DNA of 51,354 nt from Candidatus Heimdallarchaeota archaeon LC_2 (lineage in GTDB: Archaea; Asgardarchaeota; Heimdallarchaeia; Heimdallarchaeales; Kariarchaeaceae), in the NCBI GenBank assembly GCA_001940725.1, contig MDVR01000046.1:1-51354 (forward strand). Reading direction: 5' to 3'. Shown here piece by piece: positions 8,375-17,117 of the stretch. Made by a program: the position numbers and the translations under genes. A model generated the notes under the pieces. The model worked only from the letters and a program-made list of their open reading frames with translations. It did not search any database and was not told the DNA's origin. Every line of letters begins with the position of its first letter. Within the stretch, counting starts at the first letter, position 1.

Positions 8375-9289
8375 TTGGCAGTCTCAATGATAAATACGAA
8401 CGATATGTTCAGCATTATTGTTTTATTTACATCATTAATTGTTGTTTTAATTTGTTGGGATTATTACAAGAAAACCAATATCACTGAATTTTTGATATTT
8501 GCATTTTTCTTCCTTTTAGCTGTTTTCTTTTCAATATCTGTGAGTTTGCATCTTATTTTGGATGGTTTTATTTTTGAGAATAATATCAATATTCAACCTG
8601 CAAACAGGTTTTCATATAATTTTATATATTTCATAAGCTCATTAATTGTTCCACTAAATCACGCGGTGTTAGTTGAATTTTGGCATAGAGCAATCCGCTC
8701 TAAAAAATCCAAAATAATTAACTGGTTTACACGTACAGTTATTTTTGTCACAATTTTACTCTACCTTCCATTAGTTTGGGAAAAATTATTTTATACTGAG
8801 ATAAATTTTGAAGCTTTAAAGCTTATTAGAGCTTTTATCTATTTTCTTGCGGTATTTGGGATGGGCTTAATTTATTTAGAGCTTGGAGTGGAATTAAAAA
8901 AATCAGACTTTGTAACAGAAAATCCTAAAATTTCAAAATTCTACATATATTGGAAGATCTCGATTTTGATAGTTTTTATATTTGTATTTGTATGGATGGG
9001 CAAAATAATTTTTCATGTTATCGATTACTTGAATGAAGAACCAATAGTCGCAACTGACGAATTTTATTCAATTGCCTTGATAGTGGCTTCATTTGTTTAT
9101 GTTATTGTTGGGTATATTGCTTTGCGACACCCCGAGGGTCTCCTCTTATTTGAATATCAATTAGTTCAAGCTTTTAAAATGTATTCTTTAGTAAAAAAAC
9201 CTGGAATAATCCATCAATCAATTAGAATTGAACGAATAATCGATTATCTAAAATCGGTGAAAATTAATGTTGAAGATCTTAACTCATAA
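8375..9289 (+). CDS. Multi-pass membrane protein of unknown function (seven-helix type)
   Basis: A 304-residue protein with about seven hydrophobic segments, the first right at the N-terminus (MFSIIVLFTSLIVVLICWDY) and the last near residues 230-255, followed by a 45-residue cytoplasmic tail (EYQLVQAFKMYSLVKKPG). The layout recalls the 7TM sensor modules found in front of archaeal signalling proteins, but no kinase or other effector domain follows. A Shine-Dalgarno-like AAAGGGG precedes TTG 8375; ATG 8387 is the alternative start. It ends 4 bp from the convergent methyltransferase gene. Function unknown. Confidence 0.7.
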   Translation: MAVSMINTNDMFSIIVLFTSLIVVLICWDYYKKTNITEFLIFAFFFLLAVFFSISVSLHLILDGFIFENNINIQPANRFSYNFIYFISSLIVPLNHAVLVEFWHRAIRSKKSKIINWFTRTVIFVTILLYLPLVWEKLFYTEINFEALKLIRAFIYFLAVFGMGLIYLELGVELKKSDFVTENPKISKFYIYWKISILIVFIFVFVWMGKIIFHVIDYLNEEPIVATDEFYSIALIVASFVYVIVGYIALRHPEGLLLFEYQLVQAFKMYSLVKKPGIIHQSIRIERIIDYLKSVKINVEDLNS

Positions 9290-9293
9290 GTTC

Positions 9294-10130
9294 CTAATTT
9301 TCAGGTTTTTCTCCATATAAAAATCCATACTCGACTATTTTCTTTGACACACATTTTTTGAGTAAAAATGCAGATTTAGCACTCCTGTACCGGTTCCGAG
9401 GTACCAATTTTAATTTGTTTAACACAAGGTAGATATAACGTGAGAACCTTGCATTACGATGCATTCTCTCAACACTTTTAAGAACTGATTCAGTCTTCTC
9501 AGTATATTCAACATTTGTAAAACCAATTTTAGTAAATATTTTCTGAAACTCACCTGAAGTTTTCAGATCTGGAATAGCCCACCCATCAATAAATTCTTTG
9601 TATATCCGTTTTTCACTACGATCTAAGTTATTTCGTGATAAAAATCCATCAGAGATTAACAGCCTTCCTCCTGGTTTGAGTAACTTGAAAGCTTCTTTTG
9701 TAAATTGCATCTTATCATCACTATGAGAAATACTTTCGAGACCAAATATTACAGTAAATGTTGCAGCACTCAAAGAGGTATGGTTAAAATCCATATAATG
9801 GAAAGATACATTGCTCAAATCTGGAAAATTGGAAAGTTTTTCATTTGCTGCATTTATGAGGGTCACTGAATTTGAAATGCCAATCACCTCGCATGAATAT
9901 TTACTTGATAGATAAATTGCACTTCCACCTACTCCACTCCCCGCATCGAGAACAATATCATTTTCAGAGATTTTGAGACGTTTAGCAATTTCTTCAACTG
10001 TATTAACTAATGATTCTTTATGATTATTCGTTCCATCATCCCAAATACCCATATGGAAATGATCTGAGGACCAGCCTATCATGTAAGATTTGTAAGTTTC
10101 ATCATAATATGTCTCAACACGGCTACGCAC
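9294..10130 (-). CDS. Class I SAM-dependent methyltransferase (tocopherol/sterol C-methyltransferase-like)
   Basis: A 278-residue protein with the Rossmann SAM site IVLDAGSGVGGSAIYLSSKY (residues about 57-76), acidic loop SFHYMDFNHTSL, and LLKPGGRLLISDGF. The N-terminal ETYYDETYKSYMIGWSSDHF and MGIWDDG are like those of gamma-tocopherol, sterol and ubiquinone-type methyltransferases. It is divergent from a UbiA prenyltransferase that starts about 110 bp away, so a joint role in making a methylated prenyl lipid or quinone is a reasonable inference. The true substrate is not known. Confidence 0.85.
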   Translation of the reverse strand: MRSRVETYYDETYKSYMIGWSSDHFHMGIWDDGTNNHKESLVNTVEEIAKRLKISENDIVLDAGSGVGGSAIYLSSKYSCEVIGISNSVTLINAANEKLSNFPDLSNVSFHYMDFNHTSLSAATFTVIFGLESISHSDDKMQFTKEAFKLLKPGGRLLISDGFLSRNNLDRSEKRIYKEFIDGWAIPDLKTSGEFQKIFTKIGFTNVEYTEKTESVLKSVERMHRNARFSRYIYLVLNKLKLVPRNRYRSAKSAFLLKKCVSKKIVEYGFLYGEKPEN

Positions 10131-10242
10131 AAGAGATCAATTTTATCCTGTCTATTAAACGATACCTCGATTATCAGAGATTCATGTTTTAAATATGAGG
10201 AAATGAATAAGAAAAAGACCCGAACCCGTAAAACTTTTTGTA

Positions 10243-11178
10243 TTGATAATTACAATAGTTCTTGGGGTACATGGGGGAAGAATAGTGCTAGTTCCAAAAC
10301 AACAAAGGCCTTTAAAATTTCTATTTTTGCATTTTCCAAAAATATTGAGAGAAGATGCATGGGTACCTCCAACTATTATAGGGATAATTGCTTTAATTAT
10401 CCATGATGAGCTTTCATCAAAAAATATTCTTTTGGTTATTGGGCTAACAATTGGATTTTCCTTGGCATACGTAGTAAATGATTATTTTGATGCAGAAGCT
10501 GATCAACACGACGAATTAAAATCGGAGAACAATTTCTTTGTACATAATTCCATTTCCAAACAAATAGCCGTTGTAACCACTCTATCTATAATTATGATCC
10601 TTTTCATTATATTTGTGAATTTCGGATATTCTGGAATAATTTTATTGGCCATTTCTTTGCTGATGATATTTCTTTATTCATCTCCAAAGATAAATTTGAA
10701 ATCTAAGCCTCCATTTGATATTCTAGCACATTCAATTTTTATTCATACATTTCCATTCTTTCTTGTCTTATATCTAATAATCGGTAACTTTGAGGTTATT
10801 GATTTTTTCATAATGGTAGTTCTGTTTATTGCCTCATTTATTATCCAACTAGAAAATCAGGTGAGAGACTACAATCTTGACATTGTCACTTCATTCAACA
10901 GCACAATTTCTTGGGGATTGGAGACGTCCATCCGATTGATTAAAATCACCAGCTTCATGCTGTCAATTTTCACAGTTATACTATTTTTATTTTTTGAAGA
11001 ACTTCGATTTCTGATCCCTTACGGTCTAATTTACAGTCCTGTTATTTTTCAGAGATTATGGTTTGTTCAGAATACTGTTAGATCTCCAAACTTTATTCGA
11101 AATTTGGGTATACTTGGTATTATTTATACTATAGTACTCGTTATACAAACAGTGTATACTCGATTCATTATCTTGTAA
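10243..11178 (+). CDS. UbiA-family prenyltransferase
   Basis: An integral membrane prenyltransferase of 311 residues. The first Asp-rich motif is VNDYFDAEADQHDE (residues about 78-91), the second is NQVRDYNLDIVT (about 205-216), and the loop YSSPKINLKSKPPFD between them is typical of the superfamily. About eight to nine hydrophobic helices are present. UbiA enzymes attach isoprenoid chains to aromatic or glycerol acceptors. No ATG is available in frame; TTG 10243 is used, and the frame is open back to 10207. The divergent methyltransferase supports a prenyl-lipid pathway. Geranylgeranylglyceryl-phosphate synthase is the main alternative within the superfamily. Confidence 0.88.
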   Translation: MIITIVLGVHGGRIVLVPKQQRPLKFLFLHFPKILREDAWVPPTIIGIIALIIHDELSSKNILLVIGLTIGFSLAYVVNDYFDAEADQHDELKSENNFFVHNSISKQIAVVTTLSIIMILFIIFVNFGYSGIILLAISLLMIFLYSSPKINLKSKPPFDILAHSIFIHTFPFFLVLYLIIGNFEVIDFFIMVVLFIASFIIQLENQVRDYNLDIVTSFNSTISWGLETSIRLIKITSFMLSIFTVILFLFFEELRFLIPYGLIYSPVIFQRLWFVQNTVRSPNFIRNLGILGIIYTIVLVIQTVYTRFIIL

Positions 11179-11183
11179 TGGTA

Positions 11184-12239
11184 TTACCAGATATCGTGAC
11201 CAATTACTACTTCCATTGTTCCCTTTGCTTTAAACCTGTTACGCTCGTATCTAATCTTGGCCCCAAGTACATAATCAATCACATAATGGTCGAACGTATC
11301 CCAAGCCAAATGGGCAGTCCTTTTTATCGAAATTTTAATGACATCATCTCTGTTTCTATTATAACCCATCGACAATCTCCATCTAACAGGGATATCCACA
11401 ATAATATTTGGATCAGGTGCCCAGGCTAGTATCTTGAGGTTAATATGTTTAAAGAGAAAATGCTTCCATACCCCATTAATCATTAAAGCGGCCTCACCGA
11501 ACTCTACATTCCCACCAGGAAGCTTTAATTCGTATACGAAAACTTTAATAGAATTATCTCCAAAGTGGAGATTGAACCAGGTAGAGATCACAGTTGGAAC
11601 CCCTAGATATATACCTAATCCATGCTCAATGAGTCCTCTATCATTTGCTGCTTGTAAATTAAATACTTGATTTCTGTACTTAAAACTGCCTTTAGCTTTG
11701 ACCCCAAACATGTCATATGCTTTTAGAGACACTCTATGAGTGGTTAGAAATTTTCCATTTGCATAGACCAGAACATGATTACGACTCAATTTCTCAAATG
11801 TGATATTAGCAAAACAACCATTCTGTATATCGACAAACTCAAATTTGTAACCTTGTTGCCATGTCCCATCGATTACAAAGGAAATTTTGTTATTTGAAAA
11901 TTCTTGATGGAATTTATTTGGTGAGAGGTTCCGAAAATGATCGAAAAAGGATTCACTCCAATGATAAGACGGTAGTCTCTCTGAGATCAAGAAAACATCA
12001 ATTTCACACCAACCCATTGCAGGGATATTTACAAAGAATATTCGCCAAACAGAATCGATCGGTCGCCCAGGTACAGAATTGAACATGATATAGACCATTC
12101 CCTCCTCCATCATGTCATCTGTGCCCTCAAAGGCAGGTTGCATTGCCGTAGGCATAAGATTGATTGCATTTACCTCTGCTCGAAAAGAATTTGCATCTGC
12201 CTTAAGCATTCTTAACATCAGGTCAAATGCAGTTACCAT
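11184..12239 (-). CDS. Uncharacterised beta-rich protein, possibly lipocalin/CrtC-AttH-like
   Basis: Codes for 351 residues with no signal peptide or membrane segment. It is rich in alternating hydrophobic strands and carries RGLIEHGLGIYLGVPTVI and WFNLHFGDNSIKVFVYELKL in the second half, a style seen in CrtC/AttH lipocalin-like proteins (carotenoid hydratase superfamily). I am not certain of that link. It is convergent with the UbiA gene (6 bp apart), which would fit a lipid-related role. The start ATG at 12239 is followed by MLRMLKADANSFRAEVNAIN. Confidence 0.6.
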   Translation of the reverse strand: MVTAFDLMLRMLKADANSFRAEVNAINLMPTAMQPAFEGTDDMMEEGMVYIMFNSVPGRPIDSVWRIFFVNIPAMGWCEIDVFLISERLPSYHWSESFFDHFRNLSPNKFHQEFSNNKISFVIDGTWQQGYKFEFVDIQNGCFANITFEKLSRNHVLVYANGKFLTTHRVSLKAYDMFGVKAKGSFKYRNQVFNLQAANDRGLIEHGLGIYLGVPTVISTWFNLHFGDNSIKVFVYELKLPGGNVEFGEAALMINGVWKHFLFKHINLKILAWAPDPNIIVDIPVRWRLSMGYNRNRDDVIKISIKRTAHLAWDTFDHYVIDYVLGAKIRYERNRFKAKGTMEVVIGHDIW

Positions 12240-12312
12240 AGATCATCAGTCCTTTTGAAAATTTTTTCATTGAATATCTTATTGGAGATAGGATTTAAAG
12301 AATCTGTCTAAC

Positions 12313-12832
12313 TAGATCTTTCATCGAACAAAAAGGGTATGAGTTAAATGCACCAATTTTGATCTGAAAACTTGATAGATTGAGTAATCTAGTCTTGATT
12401 GGATTGTTCCAATTCGAAATAAAATCAATCGAAAACATTTATGACATAATAATTTTGTAAATAAATTAGATGAAATCACTAAGAGAACTGTATCGGATAG
12501 GTACTGGTCCAAGCAGTTCTCATACAATGGCCCCAAGAGCAGCAAGTATTGCATTTCAACAAAAATATCCTGATACACACCTCTACAGAGTAACCTTGTA
12601 TGGGAGCTTAGCTGCAACGGGAAAAGGACACCTCACTGACGAAGCAATACAGGGTGTATTTGGGAAAGACAAAGTGGAATTTATATGGAAGCCTGAAGAG
12701 GAGTTACCTCTACATACTAATGGAATGAAATTCGAAGCTCTCTCACGGGATGAGACTATTTTGGGAATGGTTGAGGATTATAGCACTGGTGGAGGGGCTT
12801 TACTATCTGATCCCTCTGTAGATAATGTGTAT
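12313..12832. repeat. 520-bp direct repeat, copy 1 (5' part of the serine dehydratase locus)
   Basis: Bases 12313-12832 recur without a difference that I can see at 13036-13555 (offset 723). The unit includes 157 bp of upstream DNA and the first 121 codons of L-serine dehydratase. Copy 1 is followed by 203 bp of unrelated DNA, copy 2 by the rest of the gene. The perfect identity points to a very recent event or to an assembly artefact. Confidence 0.95.
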
Positions 12833-12889
12833 GACCAATTTCACTATCAGGTATTCCTCCTACATAGAATGTATCAGGTAATGGAATAG
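12470..12889 (+). pseudogene. Truncated duplicate of L-serine dehydratase (beta-domain part)
   Basis: Codons 1-121 are identical to the gene at 13193 (MKSLRELYRIGTGPSSSHT...). After 12832 the frame enters foreign DNA and reads 18 unrelated codons (DQFHYQVFLLHR...) before a stop at 12887-12889. The truncated product would lack the whole iron-sulfur catalytic domain and could not be active. Confidence 0.9.
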
Positions 12890-13035
12890 CAAGATCTGAT
12901 TTTAATTCTTTTGCATTCCAGTTACTTGCACTCCAAACCATTAATTTGTCATAGTTTGATACGTTGATTTCATCATTAACATCACTGAAGAGAGGGGCAA
13001 ATAAATCAGCTGTTTCATCATCCCCTTTTTCTCTG
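12833..13035 (-). pseudogene. Inserted gene fragment between the two serine-dehydratase copies
   Basis: Read on the minus strand the 203-bp spacer is open throughout: REKGDDETADLFAPLFSDV, then NYDKLMVWSASNWNAKEL, then IPLPDTFYVGGIPDSEIG. It has protein-like composition, is cut off at both ends by the repeat borders and has no counterpart elsewhere in the window. It is therefore a piece of another gene joined in here, either by recombination or by mis-assembly. Its family is not recognised. Confidence 0.6.
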
Positions 13036-13555
13036 TAGATCTTTCATCGAACAAAAAGGGTATGAGTTAAATGCACCAATTTTGATCTGAAAACTTGATA
13101 GATTGAGTAATCTAGTCTTGATTGGATTGTTCCAATTCGAAATAAAATCAATCGAAAACATTTATGACATAATAATTTTGTAAATAAATTAGATGAAATC
13201 ACTAAGAGAACTGTATCGGATAGGTACTGGTCCAAGCAGTTCTCATACAATGGCCCCAAGAGCAGCAAGTATTGCATTTCAACAAAAATATCCTGATACA
13301 CACCTCTACAGAGTAACCTTGTATGGGAGCTTAGCTGCAACGGGAAAAGGACACCTCACTGACGAAGCAATACAGGGTGTATTTGGGAAAGACAAAGTGG
13401 AATTTATATGGAAGCCTGAAGAGGAGTTACCTCTACATACTAATGGAATGAAATTCGAAGCTCTCTCACGGGATGAGACTATTTTGGGAATGGTTGAGGA
13501 TTATAGCACTGGTGGAGGGGCTTTACTATCTGATCCCTCTGTAGATAATGTGTAT
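13036..13555. repeat. 520-bp direct repeat, copy 2
   Basis: Second copy of the unit at 12313-12832; this one is continuous with the rest of the serine dehydratase gene. The left border follows CTCTG, and the shared border bases are TAGATC. Confidence 0.95.
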
Positions 13556-13927
13556 CCCGAAATAACAACCAGAGCGATCCTTGACCTTGTACTAAATAAT
13601 TATGGAACATTTTGGGAGTATGTAATAGAAAGAGAACCAGATATCCCAGATTATTTACTAAATGTATGGCAGACCATGGACACCTCAATCTCAAAAGGTC
13701 TTAGTAAGAAAAATAGATTACCCGGTAAGTTAAAATTGCCCAGAAAAGCATATTCACTTTACAGCAAAAGTTCTATGCTTGAAAAATCTGTAAGGTACAA
13801 AGCTAGATTAAGTGCATATGCCTATGCAGTTTCCGAGGAAAATGCAAGTGGAGGTACAATTGTTACCGCCCCAACATGTGGTGGTAGTGGGGCAGTTCCT
13901 GCGGTCCTGAAATCTTTGCAGAAGTGA
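13193..13927 (+). CDS. sdaA: L-serine dehydratase, N-terminal part (ends at an in-frame TGA)
   Basis: Deaminates L-serine to pyruvate with a 4Fe-4S cluster. The beta domain opens with RIGTGPSSSHTMAPRAA, the substrate-binding signature of iron-sulfur serine dehydratases. The alpha domain begins near residue 150 and reaches VTAPTCGGSGAVPAVLKSLQ, which includes the first cluster cysteine. A TGA at 13925-13927 then interrupts a frame that continues without a gap in the next entry. The stop falls in the linker after the TAPTCG helix, not at a cysteine position, so selenocysteine is unlikely. Possible explanations are nonsense mutation, readthrough, reinitiation at the adjacent ATG, or a sequence error. 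Confidence 0.85.
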   Translation: MKSLRELYRIGTGPSSSHTMAPRAASIAFQQKYPDTHLYRVTLYGSLAATGKGHLTDEAIQGVFGKDKVEFIWKPEEELPLHTNGMKFEALSRDETILGMVEDYSTGGGALLSDPSVDNVYPEITTRAILDLVLNNYGTFWEYVIEREPDIPDYLLNVWQTMDTSISKGLSKKNRLPGKLKLPRKAYSLYSKSSMLEKSVRYKARLSAYAYAVSEENASGGTIVTAPTCGGSGAVPAVLKSLQK

Positions 13928-14428
13928 ATGAGATTGTCTGATGAGATTATTGTGCAAGCATTAGCTACGGCAGGGGTCTTTGGGAACATTGTGAAAACCA
14001 ATGGATCCATATCTGGAGCTTATGTTGGTTGCCAAGGAGAGGTAGGGGTAGCTTGTGCTATGGCTGCTGCTGCTGCTTGCCAGATATTAGGAGGAACTCC
14101 AAATCAGATAGAGTATGCTGCAGAGATGGGACTAGAACATCACCTTGGTTTGACTTGCGATCCGGTATATGGATTAGTACAAATTCCCTGTATTGAACGA
14201 AATGCACATGCTGCCCTACGGTCTCTAGATTGTGCTTATTTGGCAATATTATCAGATGGAACTCATCGCATATCATTTGATGATGTTATTGAGGTTATGC
14301 TAGAAACTGGTAAAGAAATGTCTAAAAATTTCAAGGAGACATCTCTGGGGGGTTTAGCTAGGGTATATGCACATCGCTTTGAGTTAATGGATAATGAAAA
14401 TGAAGAGAATGAGAAGATTGAGGATTAA
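13928..14428 (+). CDS. sdaA: L-serine dehydratase, C-terminal part (same frame after the TGA)
   Basis: Starts at ATG 13928, directly after the TGA of the preceding part and in the same frame. It contains the remaining cluster ligands: [19 protein letters not shown] and [20 protein letters not shown], then a normal C-terminus ([15 protein letters not shown]). Together the two parts give 411 residues with every expected motif. They would be a working two-chain enzyme if the ATG is used, or a dead gene if not. Confidence 0.85.
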   Translation: MRLSDEIIVQALATAGVFGNIVKTNGSISGAYVGCQGEVGVACAMAAAAACQILGGTPNQIEYAAEMGLEHHLGLTCDPVYGLVQIPCIERNAHAALRSLDCAYLAILSDGTHRISFDDVIEVMLETGKEMSKNFKETSLGGLARVYAHRFELMDNENEENEKIED

Positions 14429-14600
14429 GTATTTGAGAGTGGATAAATGGTATATGGAAAAACAAAGTTCCTGTGTGAGATATCTGTAGTTATTCATATT
14501 AGAACATTATTTCAGTATTCGATCGAACAACACGATATCTAACAACGCTATAATTAGAATTATTTCAAATACTTTATCAAGATTGTTAAAATTTTAAATT

Positions 14601-15365
14601 GTGGGACTAAAATTCTATGTTGTAGCAGTTGAAATCCAATCTTCTGGGAATCTAGGGGCATTAGCAAGATTGTGTTACAATTTTCAAGTTGAACAATTAA
14701 TATTAATTGATCCGAAATGCTGGATAGACAATCGAGCTTATGAAAGAGCGACTGATGGTAAATCATATTTGGAAAATCATCTACGATTTGATACATTAGA
14801 GAGTATAGTGGAATTGTGTGATTTTATGGTCGGATTTACCGGTGTTTTGTCTGATCAAAGTAAAATAAATAGAAGCCCGATTACAATTTATCATTTATCC
14901 AATGAGCTATCTTCAAAAGAGAGTGGAACATGCGCTCTTATTTTTGGTCCTGAAGATGTTGGTTTATCAAATAAGCATCTATCAATTTGTGATACTATCG
15001 CAACAATACCCCTTCTTGGAGAGACCAAATCTTCTAAAATTCTAAATATATCTCAGGCTGTAGGAATTGTGCTATATGAAATTATGCGTGAAAAGAAAAA
15101 TCAGTTAAATGAAGAAAGTTCATATCTCAAATTATTATCAGGGGATCTAAAACGGAGGAATGATGGTTTATTGAAACAGGTAATCGAGACTTCCAGAATA
15201 CCAAAAAATACTCAACAACAATCGTTAGAGGTATTGCGAAATATCTTAGGAAGATCAGTAATGACCGAAAAAGAAGGATTTACCTTGATTGGTATTTTTA
15301 ATAGCATACTAAAAACTTATGAGAATGGCTCACCAAACTGGAATAATTCAGAATTGATTGATTGA
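14601..15365 (+). CDS. trmJ: tRNA 2'-O-methyltransferase of the TrmJ/SpoU family
   Basis: A 254-residue SPOUT (TrmH/SpoU class) enzyme. The motifs are SSGNLGALARLCYNFQVEQL (motif 1), ALIFGPEDVGLSN (motif 2) and KILNISQAVGIVLYEIMRE (motif 3, knot). In archaea TrmJ methylates the ribose of C32 in tRNA. The C-terminal 90 residues form the extra helical domain of TrmJ that TrmL lacks, which favours TrmJ. The start is GTG 14601 with no in-frame alternative nearby. Confidence 0.85.
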   Translation: MGLKFYVVAVEIQSSGNLGALARLCYNFQVEQLILIDPKCWIDNRAYERATDGKSYLENHLRFDTLESIVELCDFMVGFTGVLSDQSKINRSPITIYHLSNELSSKESGTCALIFGPEDVGLSNKHLSICDTIATIPLLGETKSSKILNISQAVGIVLYEIMREKKNQLNEESSYLKLLSGDLKRRNDGLLKQVIETSRIPKNTQQQSLEVLRNILGRSVMTEKEGFTLIGIFNSILKTYENGSPNWNNSELID

Positions 15366-15430
15366 TGAAATATCGATGGATTGATTGATCCATCAATTTA
15401 AATATATTGTATAATATAATAAATTTGGAA

Positions 15431-16009
15431 ATGCCACATTCTCATTTGCAAGGTGGAAAGGTTCTGAGACAATTACTCGATGGTAACACCAGGTGGGTCA
15501 ATGCTCAACCTATAAGAAATCTTAGGGAAGCAACAAGAACGGCTGAGGAATTAGTTCAGTTTCAAGATCCCCATGCAATAATTGTGACTTGTTCTGATAG
15601 TCGAGTTATACCTGAATTTATGTTCGATGCAAATGTAGGTGATCTATTTGTCATTCGGGTTGCTGGGAATGTTATTAATCCTGACATTTTAGCGTCAATA
15701 GAATTTGCCTGTGTTGTATTGCGTTCATCCTTAGTATTGGTTCTTGGGCATCAAAATTGTGGGGCTATTGCAGCTAAGCAGAGAGATGACACTGGGACAA
15801 TTTTGAGTAAAAATATGAAGAGTTTATTAAAAAAAATTGAGGTGAAGAATAATCATAATTATCTTGAAGCAATAGCATACAATGCTGAGGTCCAAAGTAA
15901 AAGGATTATTACCGAATCATCAATTATATCTGATCTTGTTCGTCATGATAAAGTTGTTATCAAATCCGCTATATATTATATGAGTAGCCGTTTGGTGGAA
16001 CTGAACTAA
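15431..16009 (+). CDS. Beta-class carbonic anhydrase
   Basis: Interconverts CO2 and bicarbonate. Zinc ligands and the catalytic dyad are visible in VTCSDSRVIPEFMFD (Cys, Asp-Arg) and LVLGHQNCGAIAA (His, Cys), with GDLFVIRVAGNVI between them. I place the start at ATG 15431 (MPHSHLQGGKVLRQLLDGN), because the upstream alternative TTG 15407 would add eight residues inside the A+T-rich promoter stretch. The final length of 192 residues is normal for the family. The gene stands alone, 65 bp after trmJ. Confidence 0.92.
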   Translation: MPHSHLQGGKVLRQLLDGNTRWVNAQPIRNLREATRTAEELVQFQDPHAIIVTCSDSRVIPEFMFDANVGDLFVIRVAGNVINPDILASIEFACVVLRSSLVLVLGHQNCGAIAAKQRDDTGTILSKNMKSLLKKIEVKNNHNYLEAIAYNAEVQSKRIITESSIISDLVRHDKVVIKSAIYYMSSRLVELN

Positions 16010-16219
16010 TTAAAGATAAATCAATTCATCATGTTTGATCTTGTGATAACTTAAACGATTTATTCAAGATGGCTTGTAATAGTCTCAGGTAAGCAAAACC
16101 AGCCAAGGATAATAATATTAAGATACATATTTTAGCTTCTCGAATCTCGAAATATTACTAGTTATTCAAGTAATTATTATTTACCAAGATCTAATTGATA
16201 GAAAGAAGATGGGTAAAAT

Positions 16220-16247
16220 GGTCTTGCTCGGAAAGTTCCAATCCGTA
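16220..16247. repeat. Short dispersed repeat, copy 1 (TGCTCGGAAAGTTCCA core)
   Basis: A 28-base sequence identical to 18051-18078 and similar to 18858-18885. It contains the near-palindrome GGAAAGTTCC. This copy lies 36 bp past the stop of the PGPGW membrane protein gene, on its 3' side. Function unknown; a 3' processing or termination signal, or a protein-binding site, is possible. Confidence 0.7.
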
Positions 16248-16282
16248 TTTAGCCATTTTTTTCCTTTTAATCAATCGATCCA

Positions 16283-16573
16283 CTATTCCTTTTTTGAAGA
16301 AGTTATTCTATTTTTTACAGAGTCAATACCTTGTTCAACTTTTTTCAACCAATTTTTTGCCCAGTAAAATTCTGATGCAAGTAGAGTAAGCCCAAAAATA
16401 ATTGTAACCACCCCCGGCCCAGGTAAAATGAGTAACAATACTCCTATGAACACTATTGTTAATCCCATTATCAAAATAACGATTCTACGCAATTCCTTAA
16501 CCGTCCTCTTTGAGTATCTTTTAGTCTTGGACTTTATTACAGAACCAAATTCTGTACCTGAATTATTAGCCAT
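16283..16573 (-). CDS. Small PGPGW-type transmembrane protein
   Basis: A 96-residue protein with two hydrophobic helices joined by the motif LLILPGPGVVTIIFGLTLLA, the mark of the TIGR02611/PGPGW family of unknown function. The N-terminus is basic (KSKTKRYSKRTVKELRR) and stays on the cytoplasmic side, and the C-terminus is charged. I chose ATG 16573 (MANNSGTEF), not the frame extension to 16597, because the extension runs into A+T-rich promoter-like sequence. Confidence 0.75.
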   Translation of the reverse strand: MANNSGTEFGSVIKSKTKRYSKRTVKELRRIVILIMGLTIVFIGVLLLILPGPGVVTIIFGLTLLASEFYWAKNWLKKVEQGIDSVKNRITSSKKE

Positions 16574-16884
16574 TATTTTCACAATGATGTTACACACTAT
16601 TAAATTATTAGAAATATTCAGTTAAATTATTAATCCGTTCGATCTAACTTGTCTCAAGTTTAACTGATCATTTGAAGAAAAAAGCTGACTGACGGAGGTC
16701 AGTTAGCTATTTCACACATTTTTAAAATGATTCTTTAAGGAAATTTGAGATGTGAGGCTGTAAGCTCCGCTATTAGTTTTCAGAATCAAAATTAAAAAAA
16801 TAAGCCGAAGCTGGTCTTGGTGAGCCCAAGAGTTGATGAAGCTAAGATCAGGAGTTGATGAACGATGAATGATAGGAAAGCATG

Positions 16885-17067
16885 TTACTTCACGGGTCCC
16901 TCATTCACCAATCGTGGCCTTTTCTGACCACAGTAACCTTTGGCTTGACCAAATGTCCCTTCTACTGAGTTCCTCCTCCAGTAAACTTTCCAATAGGGAT
17001 AAAAAACCTTACTCATAGTGAATGAAACATCTACATTAATAGTATAGTAAATTTTAGGTAAGTGTTG
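16885..17067 (-). pseudogene. C-terminal remnant of a DDE transposase
   Basis: A 60-codon open stretch on the minus strand reads YPYWKVYWRRNSVEGTFGQ, then KGYCGQKRPRLVNEGP, ending at TAA 16885-16887. The pattern R-R-N-S-x-E-G-x-F-G-Q-x-K is the C-terminal part of the catalytic domain in IS5/IS1182-like DDE transposases, including the last catalytic Glu. Nothing upstream of 17067 in this frame survives (in-frame stop), so only the tail is left. G+C is higher here than around it, and no terminal repeats were found. Confidence 0.65.
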
Positions 17068-17117
17068 ATGTTATCCACTCAACTGTTTCTTTTTATAATC
17101 TGTACAAATAGATTGTC

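Noticed and set aside
10203..10406. Plus-strand frame starting ATG 10203
   Set aside because: It overlaps the UbiA gene in another frame and has no protein-like features. It was considered as a possible upstream start after a frameshift, but the UbiA N-terminus is adequate from TTG 10243.
11178..12082. Several plus-strand frames (11178, 11434, 11861)
   Set aside because: Shadows of the 351-residue minus-strand gene at 11184-12239.
13925..13927. TGA as selenocysteine codon
   Set aside because: The position is a surface linker, not one of the cluster cysteines, and no hairpin resembling a SECIS element was evident after the gene.
16740..16880. C/D-box RNA suggested by two TTGATGA words
   Set aside because: No suitably placed CTGA D/D' boxes or terminal stem.
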